In this document: positions 1-11,237 of the stretch, in pieces
How the letters are laid out: each line of letters starts with the position of its first letter
How positions within the stretch are numbered: the stretch's first letter is position 1
NCBI GenBank assembly: GCA_002633025.1
Contig: NMRB01000211.1
Coordinates: 211,284 to 275,283, forward strand
Reading direction: 5' to 3'
DNA from: Notospermus geniculatus
Taxonomy: Eukaryota > Nemertea > Pilidiophora > Heteronemertea > Lineidae
DNA length: 64,000 bases
The notes under the pieces: generated by a model
What the model was told of the DNA's origin: nothing
Seen by the model: the letters and a program-made list of their open reading frames with translations, nothing else
The model's database searches: none
Made by a program: the position numbers and the translations under genes

Positions 1-652
1 GCGGAATGAGCAGGAATGCCGTCGGAATGACAATTCGTAGTTCATTCCTGGACAATCGAAGTGCATTCTAAAAATTCTGACTGGGTTCCGACTGCGTTCG
101 TAATGTTCCGGCCCGTTCCTGTGGTCTGTCGGAATGTTTTGAGCATGTTCAAAACTATCGAGGTGCGTTCCAAGTGGAGAAATATCGAACGGCATTTGAA
201 GTGTATTCTATCTGCATTCTTACTGCGTTCTAAATAGTCTGACTGCGTTCTAAATAGTCCGACAGCCTTCCAACAGCATTTGAAACATTCTGATCGCATT
301 CGAAGGACAATCGAAAGGTCCAGGGTCCATACCCTGCCAGTTGAGCTCAGACTCATGAAAATTTTTGATTCAGCAGCCTGTCGGGGACCATTCCTGCGGC
401 ATGCGAGATACACTCGGGAAGTTCCTGTTACATTCGAAGTACATTCCAATTGCATTTTTTTGTCTTCGAGAGTCATTCTTCGCGAATTCTTCGGCATTCT
501 AGCCATATTCTGCAGCCATTCTGCGAGAGTTCTGACTAAATTCGAAGCGCGTTCCAAGTGTTTGAAGCGCAATCTTTCTCTCCCGAATCCAGCTCGAATT
601 TTGCAAATTTTCTCATTCCGGCTGGTTCTGCTTGATTCCTGCTGATTCGAAC
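1..652. repeat. Degenerate 10-11 bp tandem array (TTC-phased)
   Basis: A CATTCGAAGTG-like unit recurs with helical-turn spacing. TTC cores fall at 66, 75, 86, 96, 106, 116, then 206, 217, 228, 248, 268, 288, and again at 422, 433, 444, 455, 465, 476, 487, 497, 508, 519, 530, 541, 552. At the extreme left GGAATG occurs at 3, 13 and 24, the opposite orientation, so the array inverts at least once. It probably continues left of the window. Long open frames on both strands here are a by-product of the repeat and are not taken as genes. Confidence 0.8.
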
Positions 653-2080
653 TAAGTGTGACGGGGGTATTAACGTTTTAGATTATCGATCAAAAACTCA
701 CTTTTAATATAGCCCCTGTAAAGTACATTTATGTCATAGAAATGGTTGTGTATCTGTTTGAAGTATGCCAAACCATTGAAGTATGCCAAACCAAGATATT
801 TTCCGACAATCCGTAGAGGTGTAAAGATTTTCAGTGTTTCCATCGTTCAGTGTTCCCTTTATTGTTTGGGGAACACAGGCAAACAGATTGGCCGGTCTAT
901 CAGTGTGTCCGCTATTGTTCAGTCGACGCTTTTTTCAGTCAGTCTTTTGTAAGGGAACACTGGCAGATGGGGAACACTGGTAGATGTTACACCTGCTTAT
1001 TACAGCCATACTACTTGTCAGTGAACAAGCAGTGGGAGTTGAAAAGACTGGCCGAGCTGGTACTTCAGAGAAGTGTGAGCATCAAAACATGAGCGATTTT
1101 TTTGTTTCACTTCGAATGCTTTTACTGAACTTGAAACAATCTCCTACACAAGGAAGTGGAGACTTGGCACTTGCATAAGTGCTATCATGATTGACAGAGT
1201 TCTGCCTGCAACCAGCTGTTGGAAACATTCGAAAGGGATAGCTGTACATGTACAGTAGGCCTACGTATTCCCCAGGGCTAGCTTTCTCCCATTTAACTCA
1301 TCTCAAACGACAACTCTGATGACGATACCTCTTCAGTTCAACGACCAGATTCGCCATTCTGCTACTGGAGAAATTTTCTTAACGCTGCTTTCAATTGTAA
1401 ATTGCCCTGCAGTCGTTAGTTCCGTGTTCCTAGGCATTGCTCTCTTTTCCTTTCTAACATTCACCTGGTATTAAATAAACAGCAACGTGTTTGAAGTTTC
1501 AGTCGTCTACTGTCTGTCAATGGTGAGAGTCAGTACATGAATCTCCGGTTGTGTTCAGCGGGAACATGATCTATTGAAGTAACAGATGAAACCTGTACAT
1601 CCAAATACACTCACTGTAGGGGAGAGCGGCTGTTCCTGTAATCTAACATGGTCCCACCGATGAGTGGCGATTACTGACTTTTATCATTGGCGGGTATCTT
1701 GTGCCCATTGTGTGGGGATAACACAGGTGATGGTGACAAAGTCATATCTCTGTTAATATCAAAAGGAAAGAGAAATCGTGTCATCTGGAACTGAGATAAT
1801 TGACATTGAGTGTCGCCCGATATGTCCAAGAGCGATCACATTGGATGAAATTGCTTCTATTATTAATCAGCTACGGAGGGATTACAGAATCTTGTCTCAA
1901 ACAGCGATTATTTTGTCATATTCTTTATAGGAAGATACAATTGGCCTTAGCCACATTCGAGACGTTTTCGGAAGAAACTAATTCGCGTGTGTGTCTTTGA
2001 TTTTCAGCAACCGATTTTCGCATGACAGATAACTTGGATTAACTTTGTGTTTGGATCAAGGGCTCGTAAGGTATGTTGCG
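653..2080. other. Unique-looking non-coding stretch
   Basis: No convincing gene. It holds one 18-bp direct duplication (758-793) and a weakly similar block at about 1555-1665 that resembles 5940-6040 (shared words such as TTGAAGTAAC and GTCCCACCGAT). That pair may be an old dispersed repeat. Confidence 0.4.
758..793. repeat. 18-bp unit, two tandem copies
   Basis: The unit TTGAAGTATGCCAAACCA occurs twice back to back. Confidence 0.85.
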
Positions 2081-2450
2081 TTTAGCACTACTTCCGTGGA
2101 AAAGAAACCTCGTAATATGAAGTAAGCACTACTTAATCATAGAAAGGAAACCTCGTATTATAAGGTACACGTACATGTTTGTTGCATTTAGCACTGCTCA
2201 TATCACTAGAAAAGAAACCTCGTAATATAAAGTATAATGAATTTAGCACTACTTTTCCCTAGAAAAGAAACATCGTAATATAAAGTATAATGAATTTAGC
2301 ACTACTTATCCCTAGAAAAGAAACCTCGTAATATAAAGTATAATGAATTTAGCACTACTTATCCCTAGAAAAGAAACCTCGTAATAGCCTATAAGGTATG
2401 ATGAATTTAGCACTACTTATCCCTTGAAAAGAAACACCGTAGTTTTCATG
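2081..2450. repeat. 53-58 bp minisatellite, about seven copies
   Basis: The phrase TTTAGCACTACTT recurs at 2081, 2122 (short copy), 2187, 2242, 2295, 2348 and 2406, each followed by CTAGAAAAGAAACCTCGTAA. The inner copies are 53 bp apart and almost identical; the outer ones are diverged, as expected for an array growing from the middle. Confidence 0.9.
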
Positions 2451-3348
2451 TAGTTAATTTGTATGGTGTTTAATTTTCAAAAGTTTTGTAACTATGCCAT
2501 TTACAGAAGACAGCGGTAAGCATTTGTTTGAAAGGATTGGAATACCCATCAGTTACCCTTTAGTGTCTACGTAAGGCAAGCATTGCGTTTTGATGTGTCT
2601 GTGGGCAAAAGTGTAACCTCGAACTGCTGCAGTTCGTTTGGAACATACATGTACATGTACTCCCAGTATAATAAGTTAAAAAGAGAGCTGTAAGGATGTT
2701 TGCGAGCCTGACAAAAACGTCGTTTCTAATAAATCTATCTTACCAGCCGCCGTTTGGTCTTTACTGAGAAAAATTATCGCCGACATGATATATTTGTTGT
2801 AGGCATTCTACAGACAAAAGAAATACGCTTCTTCAAGAAAAATGTGCCCTTTGATTCACACTGATTTATTTGTGGTACCTACCCGCCACTAGAAAAAATA
2901 TCTTCTCTGTTTTCAGCTTATTTTAGGAATCCCGCATCGATTGTCCTCATATCAAATGGCCAATCTTTGACCTATAGTCGGAACCATAAATATCAGTTTG
3001 TGTAAAAATATTTCTCAAAAACTTGCAAAGTAATTATACACCATTAACTATTAGTAGTTCTTTATTGCTACTTTCCTTGAAACATGCATTTCAGAAATAG
3101 ATTATGGAGAAACACACCCAAGAAGTTCACGTTGGCGATTGTAGCTCCTATAAAATACGGTTATTAAAAATTCATAACCGTCTAAAATGCGATCCAGTTT
3201 CAGACTTCGAATCTCCACCTTTTTCTGCCAGTACCGACTGTATCATTTTGTAGTCACATTCTATGATGTACATGTACCAACTAACCTGTGTGAAAAACAG
3301 TGAAAATGTTTTGTGCAGTAGGCCTATACAAGAGAGAGTGCAGTGAAT
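2451..3348. other. No feature seen
   Basis: AT-rich sequence without a supported gene or repeat; only scattered TACATGTA words. Confidence 0.4.
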
Positions 3349-3480
3349 AGGGCCGTATGCTTGGGTCGGACGTCAGCCACACTTTCACTAAAAGTCGGAC
3401 TTTTCTCAATGCTTCAAGCAAAGAGAAAGTCTAGCCTCAACTATGTTTTAGGCTCCAGTCCGACCCAACCATACGGCCCT
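3349..3480. mobile_element. GGGCC-ended fold-back element
   Basis: Left end AGGGCCGTATGCTTGGGTCG is matched by its near-exact reverse complement at 3460-3480. No transposase frame is inside. It belongs to the GGGCC hairpin group found about ten times in this window. Confidence 0.75.
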
Positions 3481-3896
3481 AATTAGTTTAGGCCTCCATC
3501 GGTTCCTTTCATCAGTATGTTGATGAAGAGCATCGCAAGGATCGTTTTGCTTGTTTGGTACAAAGCCCTTCTCATAGATTGCGTACGCGTTGGTCGCTAA
3601 CCAGAGAAGCAGGAGGCTAGCAACGATATAGCACCTAAGCGACGACCACACCGATTAGTTCATCTGAATGCTTTGTGGCGACACACAATCGACTGCTTCC
3701 ATAGAGCAGTGAAGGGCTGTCGACGGCCTTCGTAGTGTCCTCTGCATGTGGCCCTGTCCTCTCTACTCCTGCCCATCAGCAGCACATGTGTACACAGGGA
3801 GTCCTCGCCAACACCGTCTTCAGGCCCATTGTATGATTTGCCTTTTGTAAACGCCAATCCAGTTCAGCAGTACCCCGTGTTTCGGGCCCACGAAAT

Positions 3897-4191
3897 CTAA
3901 AGGCGGTGACAGACTGGCGCGTAAGCAACGCGTCTGAAAGCGTTCAACCAATCAGGCAGGCGGTAAGGGTGGGTGCACACTAGAAGCGATTCGCCAAGCG
4001 ATTTGGAATCGCATGCGAATCGCTTTTGTTTGGGAGGCATTGCGGCATGAAATAACAAAGAACCATCGCATGCGTTGGGCGAATCGCGTGTAGTGTATAC
4101 CTGCCCTAACACGGACCGTCTACCGAAGAATCTGATTGGCGGAACGCCTGCAGGGCGCGCCGCGTACGCGCCATTCTGTCACCGGGTTTAG
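3897..4191. mobile_element. Outer fold-back element, split by an inner one
   Basis: CTAAAGGCGGTGACAGACTG at 3897 pairs with the region ending TTTAG at 4191, whose reverse complement starts CTAAACCCGGTGACAGA. The arms also share GGCGCGTA and CCAATCAG. The centre is occupied by a second, unrelated inverted repeat (3964-4109), so this is a MITE carrying a later MITE. Confidence 0.65.
3964..4109. mobile_element. Inner fold-back element
   Basis: TAAGGGTGGGTGCACACTAG at 3964 mirrors the right end, whose reverse complement reads TTAGGGCAGGTATACACTAC. Both arms contain GCGATTCGCC. It lies in the centre of the element at 3897-4191. Confidence 0.7.
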
Positions 4192-4939
4192 GGCTCGTTA
4201 GATTGTACCGCCAGCACACAGGAAGACGGTATTGGCGAGGAATAGGCCTATCTGTACCTATTGCACCTGTACAAAAGCGTCGCCGGACCCCTATATTAGG
4301 CCCCTATTGACAAACCCAGGTTACCCTGCCCAACCCTGCGTAACGAAGAAGATGACCAATGGGGTCGTCTTTTCGGCATACATGTTCCTGTACACATCTT
4401 CTGTGCATTGTCCACAGTGTTTTGGTGGAGCGTAAAAAATTAAGATTTGAAAAAAGAACTCCTTTCACCAGGACCGAGCTGGTGACCGCGGTCATCCAGG
4501 GGCAAAAAAAAGACCAAGTACAATGTAACTGATTCGTAAGGTGACCAGAGTTATTCGATTCTGTAATGTCAATACCCGTGTCAGTGGACACAGAGAAAGT
4601 TGCGTGAAATCCGATGCATATTTCTCATTGTCAATTCCAGTTCCTGCAGGGCCTCAAGCCTCAGTACACTTCACCACCTTCGTTGCCTGTAGGCTAGAGG
4701 TATTTTTTGCAGCTGCCTCGAAACGGCAACAAGCAACGAGGATTTAGCTGAAAGCAACTATTCAACAGGTATGATTTTGTGCCACGAATGTTGACGAGAG
4801 TAGGAGGGTGAACCATAGAGTAGTCGGCCACCATGCAGGAGTGGTCGACCACCTGTTGACAGAATGTGCTCGTCAGCACACTCCACTGTATGTGTATGGA
4901 TTGGTGGCCAACAACTGTGGGGCTTGGCCGACTACACCC

Positions 4940-5265
4940 GTATTCACGCGACCTCGATAATCGAAGGCCGATCTGCTCTCCACTGCGTTGCATCGCACAT
5001 CACCCTTCGAGAAAGTGACCGGTCCACGGCGAATCTGCCGCCTCGAGAAGAAGAGGCCAATCAGAATCGGTGTTGTAAAATTTGAATCGTGGAACAAATA
5101 GTGGTAGCCGAAGACCCGATATAAAGTGTCATATGATTGGTCGACCGGTAAAGTTGGCATGGTGCCAAGATACGCCGCCGACTGGTCTATTTCTCGAAGG
5201 GTGATGTGCGGTCGTAGTGGTGAGCAGATCGGCCTTCGATCATCGAAGATGGTATTCACGCTACC
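4940..5265. mobile_element. Large fold-back element
   Basis: Two arms of about 90 bp share TCGAAGGCCGATCTGCTC and CGCACATCACCCTTCGAGAA in inverted orientation (about 4955-5040 and 5178-5260), separated by a loop of about 135 bp. The two longest open frames here read through the arms and are not considered genes. Confidence 0.7.
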
Positions 5266-5363
5266 ATTCGCAGTACAAGCGGCAATGCGATGCCAAGCCT
5301 GCGGTGGCGTGACAGCTCGCCACACAAAAGCTGACCATAGAAGTTGCCTCGACAGCCAACCTT

Positions 5364-5480
5364 GGGCCGTATTCTAGAAGCTTCCTTAAACTCTAAGATT
5401 TACCTTTAGCTATTGTCTGCAGGGCAGAACACAAAAGCATACAGTGGACCTTAGAAAGGAAGCTTCTAGAATATGGGCCC
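5364..5480. mobile_element. GGGCC-ended fold-back element
   Basis: GGGCCGTATTCTAGAAGCTT at 5364 is answered by AAGCTTCTAGAATATGGGCC ending at about 5479. The stem is almost perfect over about 25 bp. Confidence 0.75.
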
Positions 5481-7046
5481 AAATGGTGAACACTTACTAA
5501 AATTCACATCGCTGGTTAGTGTGAAACCCGGAACAGCGAAGACGTGTGGGGCTTGGTCGGTCTCCCTGCAGGAGAGTATGTTGATTGTCATGTGAACCTG
5601 GGAACAGAAGGCTTGGTACCCTGTGTATGTCTACACCGTATTAACTCGGGGATAAATAACTTCGCCTTTGATCAAGCTGTCATCATCATTTTAGCTGAAA
5701 TTCAAATCCGATAAAATAGCATGTCACAGAGAGCAATACATTTACGGGCAGCTATTATCTTTCTGTTTCTTTCTCCGGTGGACGTTTTAAATGTCATCCG
5801 ACTTTGATGTAGGTTTAGTTCGTCAGTTCGTGTAGGTAGACATCGACGCTTCGTTCATTTGAAATTGTACTTCCTCCAACTTTGCTTACGATCGAGGAAG
5901 ACAGTGCCGTCCGACGGTAAAACTCGGTATCTCTACTGGCGGGAGCATGGTTGATTGAAGTAACACCTGTACGCTGCACAGCAGTGTACTTGGTGATAGA
6001 AGATCAGGCTGTTCTTTCAATAGAACATCGTCCCACCGATTACAACAGATACTCAAAACACCCACTTTGGCCTACAGGAATGCTTCGATGCCTTGGTTTC
6101 CCTCACTGCCTGTTTGTCTGTTAAAGAAGAACGTCAGCTCTACCGGGTACAGTTTCCCTTCGAAGTATACGGATATTTGCAACTTAGAACCTACATGTAG
6201 TAAGATCATCCGCTTCAAAACGCGCCGCCATTTTGTCGTGTGATGTTTATTCTTTAGCTTGTAGGCCTACTACGTCATGTCATGTGAGACTTGAAGCGAA
6301 ACGTACTCTACTGCCACTTTCCATTCTACACATAGCTGGGCATAATTCGGAAGGACAGACTGTACCCTGGGCACAGACTGTACCCTGGGCACAGACTGTA
6401 CCCTGGGCACAGTTCCAGACGAATTCGCTTAACATTAGATGCAGCTTTAGGTTATCAGTGGTTCTGAACGTTCACTCCCTAATAACCGTGCGGTGACGAA
6501 GCGAGCGAGTGCTAAGAACCATTTTATTCTCAGGATGGGAGTGAGGGTTATCTCAGAGATCGTACTCCCTAGTCCAGTCCAGTTCGTTCTGATTTCAATC
6601 GTGATATATCAGCGTAGTTCATCAGCCACTGTAAGATAATCCAGGTCTTACGATTCCCATACCTGATACATTAGTCCGATTAACAATAAATCACTCAAAA
6701 GTTGGCAGACCGTAATCCGTTTTCGTTCGGAGCTCAGACGCTTGGGCACGAGTTGTCCGCACAACAAGTACGGTGTGGAAGGTGAAAAGATGAGTTGAAT
6801 CGTGTGAGGATATTTTATTTGATGTTCAGGGGAATAATCGTATCTCTGACATGAGTAACATGAATACGAGAGATGAAATGTTGTCGTATATCTGTCAAAG
6901 ATACCAAATGAATTTGATAACACGAAGCAGGTTATCTGGCAGTGTCTGACGGGTAAACCAAAGTCTGGCAGTTCTCAAGTCATCTTTATTTTACACTCTG
7001 AGAAAGAACAAGCTGTAAATCTGTTGCGGATGTGAAAGGAGAGTGG
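5481..7046. other. Non-coding stretch with one short tandem repeat
   Basis: No supported gene. It contains the 18-bp triple repeat at 6353-6412. It may include upstream sequence of the two-exon gene that starts at 7395, but no core promoter was identified. Confidence 0.35.
6353..6412. repeat. 18-bp unit, three tandem copies
   Basis: CAGACTGTACCCTGGGCA is repeated three times without a mismatch, indicating a recent expansion. Confidence 0.9.
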
Positions 7047-7175
7047 AGAGTCTTCGCAAAGCCCTCCGTAACGCCAACACGAACGCCAATCCCAAGTTCG
7101 ATGCTACAAATAGAGCACCGAAGAAACGGACGTAGACGTTCGCGTTGGCGTTTCCGGGGCTTTGCGAAAAGTCTC
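7047..7175. mobile_element. Fold-back element, AGAG-TTCGCAAAGCCC family
   Basis: AGAGTCTTCGCAAAGCCCTC at the left and the reverse complement AGAGACTTTTCGCAAAGCCC at the right form the ends, followed inward by ACGCCAAC in both arms. A related copy lies at 17241-17368. It sits about 220 bp upstream of the first coding exon. Confidence 0.65.
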
Positions 7176-7394
7176 TGCCAGTGATGCCCCCAAGAATATT
7201 ATAGGCCTAATATCACGCACAGTACATCGGGTTATAATGTCAAGGGGAGAAATATTTCCAGGCTCATCCTTCGTCGATGAGCTGAAAGGCAAGACCACTG
7301 TCCTCACCGCCAGCGCCACATGCTGTCGTTAAAAAAACCGGACCAACAAACATAGGTCTGCCGCACTTTTTAGGTGTATCTGTCTGTTTTTTAG

Positions 7395-7569
7395 GTCGTC
7401 ATGACGACAGAATTGGATGATACGGCGTCTTGGGAATCGCCGGGAGATAATTCCTCGTTGACAACAGCGATACAGTACACGGCTGAACAATTGCTCGAGG
7501 CTATCAAACGCGACAAGCACGCCTATTGTCTTTACAACTTTACTTACGTCCATCCATACCCGCCCACAG
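7395..7569 (+). CDS. Candidate first coding exon of an unrecognised protein (YTAEQLL motif)
   Basis: The acceptor is a strong pyrimidine tract ending TTTTTTAG at 7394. The ATG is at 7401 (MTTELDDTASWE...), and the donor is CCCACAG/GTAAGT at 7569/7570. The frame is open over 56 codons and ends in phase 1. The next exon candidate (9056) starts with the two bases needed to complete a glycine codon, so the two join in frame. There is no signal peptide or membrane segment. Residues 26-32 read YTAEQLL, which fits the eIF4E-binding pattern Y-x4-L-hydrophobic; this is a pattern match only. The segment ends with an aromatic run (AYCLYNFTYVHPYPPT). An upstream 5' UTR exon is implied by the acceptor. 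The family was not recognised. Confidence 0.5.
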
Positions 7570-7828
7570 GTAAGTTTCCATCAAGCTAATTACTCTGGTG
7601 TCTTTGCTTTTGTTTTTCAGCTAATTAACGTTAATGTGCATGTGCATGACGCCAGTGGTTCGTCGTAAACCAACGCTAGACATCGAGAGAGACCACGACT
7701 TTCAAGAAGGGGGGGGGGAGAGAAATCTGTCTTTCTCTCGTTTGAAGTATCCCTTTAAGAGGGGACACGTAGGAACGTATACACCGCGGCAATCAAGCTT
7801 TGTCAGGAGTGATAGTGCCAAGACCTAA

Positions 7829-8065
7829 GACCTTATTCACAAAGCCCCCATAACCCACTAAGCCCCCATAACTCTCGTTACTTAAGGGAGTGTAAACCAT
7901 TGTCCGTTTGGGGACAACCTATTGTTCACTATCAGCGCACCGACAAAGGATTTGCGTATACGCAAATCCTTTCCCACGCGCGCTGATAGTGAACAATAGG
8001 TTGTCCCCAAATGGACAATAGTTTACGTACTCCCTTCGGTAACAAGAGCTTCGCGAATGAGGGTC
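7829..8065. mobile_element. Long palindromic element in the intron
   Basis: The outer ends GACCTTATTCACAAAGCC and, reverse complemented, GACCCTCATTCGCGAAGC enclose a nearly perfect palindrome (about 7884-8034) centred on GCGTATACGC near 7974. Each arm carries GTTCACTATCAGCGC and GGGGACAACCTATTG. No coding capacity. It lies within the presumed intron between 7569 and 9056, so a primary transcript could form a long hairpin. Confidence 0.8.
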
Positions 8066-9055
8066 CCTGTTATCCAAGGAAGAAAATGACATGAGTCAGT
8101 CAATACTGACCTCCGTTGCCCAGTCCTAGAACTGGATAATTCTACGATTTCCGGAGGGGTGGCTGACCGGGTGTACAGCTCCACCATTCATTATCAGAAT
8201 TTGATTAATGTCTGGTCGAGGTAGATTTGCCCGGATGAAGGAGACGTGTCCAAATGAACACTAACGCGGATGAAATGATGAAGACAATGTTATCCGCCGT
8301 AAAGCCGGCACATTAGTCTGTATGAGGGTGTTTCAGTCCTGGCTCGGCTAATTTTCATCGGTGTATTGTCTTGTGAGGTCACTGGTCACATTATTCCGAG
8401 GTTGTAATCAGGTTACGAATTCAAAACAGAAACACATTTCCGAAGCAAATGGGTCCCCTCCTCCATCGGCAAGTCAGTGCCATCATCTGTGTTGTTCTCC
8501 AGCAATAGCCCACAACTTCTATATTATCACTGTCATATCAGTGCAGAAATAAATCACCGTCCACTCCCCGCATTCTGTTTTACTCGCGCTCAAAAACTGC
8601 TTCGGTTCACGCAGTTCTCGGTTGATGACCAACAGGCGTCACTAGTAGCGCGTGTTGGAATTGCCGCCAAACTAGCGCCAGCCAATCAATGATCCGCTTT
8701 CAGACCACTTTGGGGCGATAGGGATGGATGATCCCACCAGCCAACATGGCGACCTGTGCTTCTCCACATGCTCGACGTGTTTCAGCCAATCAACACACAT
8801 GACTGTACTGGAACTTGTTGCTTTTGATTTCTCACGCATCATGAGCGTAGTCTTTTCGTGATACATGTATTTCAACCTTTTTGCCAACAATGCCACTGTT
8901 TATTGGAGTACAACTATGTGACATAGGTAGACTCAAGAGCCGAGCGTGTACATGTACATGTAGGTTCTTGGGTATGGTTCATTTGTTGTGACATCGCCGT
9001 CTTTTCTCCTTACCTTGTTTTCTGCTTTATGATGCACGAAGGGCTTGATTTGCAG
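8066..9055. other. Presumed intron sequence
   Basis: No further exon or repeat was identified between the palindromic element and the acceptor at 9055, apart from the TACATGTA word at about 8950. Confidence 0.35.
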
Positions 9056-9166
9056 GTTCGAACCTCAAAGTGGAACATCTTTTTGGTCGTAATGGTGAAC
9101 ATAGAGACCGCAGCTCTTTAACATTAGGAGCAAAGCGATTTCAGTCAGATCCCTTCTTTGTCCGAG
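9056..9166 (+). CDS. Candidate second coding exon of the gene starting at 7401
   Basis: The acceptor GATTTGCAG ends at 9055 and the donor CCGAG/GTAAGA lies at 9166/9167. The 111-bp exon is fully open in the frame set by the previous exon: two bases complete glycine, then SNLKVEHLFGRNGEH..., ending ...SDPFFVR plus one base (phase 1 again). It is rich in charged residues and has no recognisable domain. Splice phase on both sides agrees with the 7395-7569 exon, which is the main support. The next exon was not found; the tandem duplication begins 370 bp downstream, and later exons may lie beyond it. Confidence 0.45.
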
Positions 9167-9538
9167 GTAAGATTCTGAAAATAGGAAACGGAGGATGGTT
9201 CCTGCGGGATGACCGCGGGCTACACCTGTCCGTTGAAGGAACACTTTTGTTTCGACAAAAGACGATATGTATGAGAAATTGGGATTAATGTCCTCTCCTT
9301 GCTGCGTATTGAACAACTGTTAAGAAAGACACGTAGGTTTTGTTTGGGATAAGTCATGTTCATTTCGATTGCAGCCACGTCGATTTTTGACGTTCTGAAC
9401 TTCCCTATATCTACGAAAGAAAGACCGCCGGAACACATGTCGTATTACCGACTTCGTCCCCGACGTAGATCGAACATCCTAATATTCTATTCATTAAAAT
9501 CTAATGAAATCATCGGCGCCAATCCGCCGTACCACCAC
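9167..9538 (+). other. Possible intron, no feature seen
   Basis: Follows the donor at 9167 and runs to the edge of the first duplicated unit. Short open frames here have no supporting signals. Confidence 0.3.
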
Positions 9539-10189
9539 GAGGGCCAACAGAACATTTAGTGTCAAATGGTAATCACCAGGAGCAATTTAAGCAGGAAGCA
9601 GCCGAGTTGGTTATGGCGTGGCACAGCCCCCTGAGGTTCATTCCACTGTCTAACATATTCTACACAAATTGCTTCTTTCATTCGCTGTTTGATGTGGCAT
9701 CTCGAAGCTGCAAGAGACATTTTTTTATCATCTGTGATTTTATGCACAAAACGCACATGTGTGAATTATGACAGGATTCAGATTTTTGCACACGACTTTT
9801 CTGTATACCTGAGGGATACATTCGATAAGAATAGTTTTTTATGCTCCCAGTGGATTGAGGCATTCGGAAATCTTCAGCATCAGAATGTATCTAGAGACTG
9901 GTACTCTAACACTTACTTGTGGTATTCTAACACTTACTCAGTGTCTGTTTAACTCCTGGTGTCAGTTGTTTTGAGTTTCACACGTTGATGTATGTGTACT
10001 AGAAGCCTACTTGTACTTGTAGATGTACAATTATCATATTCTAAAATGCCTTGGTTATCAGTAGTAGGCTACATGTATCATCCAAAAATGCTTTTTGGCT
10101 TCAGTCATGTCAGTGTGGTCTTCTTCTTGACAACACAATCAAAGGACTCGCCGGGTGGGTGAGTTTATATTTGGAATTTATTCGATTTA

Positions 10190-10497
10190 TGAAAATCATT
10201 TTGGTCATCATATCATACATGTATCGTATCATTACCGTCGTAACCCTGTTGGGTTTTTGCCGGAGGTATGGAGTCCACGACAGGCTAGAGTCCACCTGTG
10301 TGGGGTCTTTCACTTGCCCTGGCATAGACACTCACCCATGTGGCACAAGGGACCACGGCTTTTAGTCCCGTCCGACGGACCCTCAATTAATATTTCACAA
10401 TTATTATTTTCACAATTTTTTGTGTATGCGCCTTCGCCCGGAGTCGAACTCGCGCCGACCCATTACACAGTTTGGTAGTCAAGCGGTCACCGGGCTT
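10190..10497 (-). mobile_element. tRNA-derived SINE, copy A
   Basis: Read on the minus strand, 10497-10434 resembles a tRNA: GCCCGGTGACCGC at the 5' end, then an A-box-like TGACCGCTTGA, and a B box GAGTTCGACTC about 45 bases later (plus coordinates 10441-10451). The T-stem does not pair well, so it is not a functional tRNA. The body contains GGGTCCGTCGGACGGGACTA, a motif that looks like a conserved SINE core, and continues to about 10190. Confidence 0.55.
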
Positions 10498-11034
10498 AGA
10501 CATGAATTTATTTCCTTAACTCCAAGATCAACAGAATCGTATCCATTCACATCAATAATGAACTGCTCATAAACCTCTACGAGAGAATGCTACGTTGAAA
10601 CTTTGAAAATGGGATAAAGAGAACATTTCACCTGACTTCGTTTTGCGACTACTATAACTTTTATGAATTCGTAGCCTCCACAATGCTCCGGGCATCGAAC
10701 CTCAGCTCCAAATTGACTGCCCACATTGGGCTTTAAAATGACACTCCTACATAATATCTTGTGAAGTTTAATGATTCTCAAGTGAGACTTTCTCGCGATA
10801 TATCTGTGATGGCTGGCCACTCATTCCAGCCCCAGGATGTAAATGTACAGTACTCATTCATGTACCAATCTCTTTGCCTTCAGGGTTGTTAGTTGTAATG
10901 GGTTCCTACACGAGGAAGCAAAAGGGCTTTATATGATATGCCGTTGGCAGTTTACCCTGTAGGTGTCCTTGTTAGCCTTCACTGTGACCTGTCGAACTTA
11001 CGATCAACAAGTTAAAGAAGTATGCGTTAACAGT

Positions 11035-11237
11035 TTACGCTGATGGTTCTTGTGACCAAAGGCAATACTCGATTCCATAGTTCAGCTTTCGTTGATGATA
11101 AACAAGTTGCGTTAAAATACTGCCAGTTAGTCGGTAATCATCGTGGAAATAGCTTTGTGGAGCGAGAAAGATGTGGATGGCTCCCGGGGTGTTCTTGAAA
11201 CGAATTGAAAGGTCATGAAGTGAACAGAAGTCGTTTG
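11035..11237 (-). pseudogene. Possible coding exon or remnant, conserved in both duplicate copies
   Basis: Minus-strand frame from an acceptor-like CTCTTCAAG (exon start 11237) to a TAA at 11035, ending ...YCLWSQEPSA. The same frame is kept in copy B (13017-13219) with three substitutions and no indel (two amino-acid changes, one silent), whereas a 4-base length difference lies just upstream of the acceptor. This suggests coding constraint, but the product is unrecognised and no neighbouring exon was found. Confidence 0.25.

Noticed and set aside
42-645. Overlapping long open frames on both strands (176 and 121 codons)
   Set aside because: They lie inside the 10-11 bp repeat array, where the periodic sequence suppresses stops; the peptides are only the translated repeat.
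4873-5325. 150-codon minus-strand frame
   Set aside because: It reads through both arms of a fold-back element and shows no protein family features.
9050-9066. Perfect B-box-like GGTTCGAACC
   Set aside because: It is a palindromic word at the start of the second exon candidate, with no A box or tRNA fold around it.
10434-10497. Functional tRNA gene
   Set aside because: A and B boxes are spaced correctly but the T-stem does not pair; a SINE body follows, so it is a tRNA-derived repeat.
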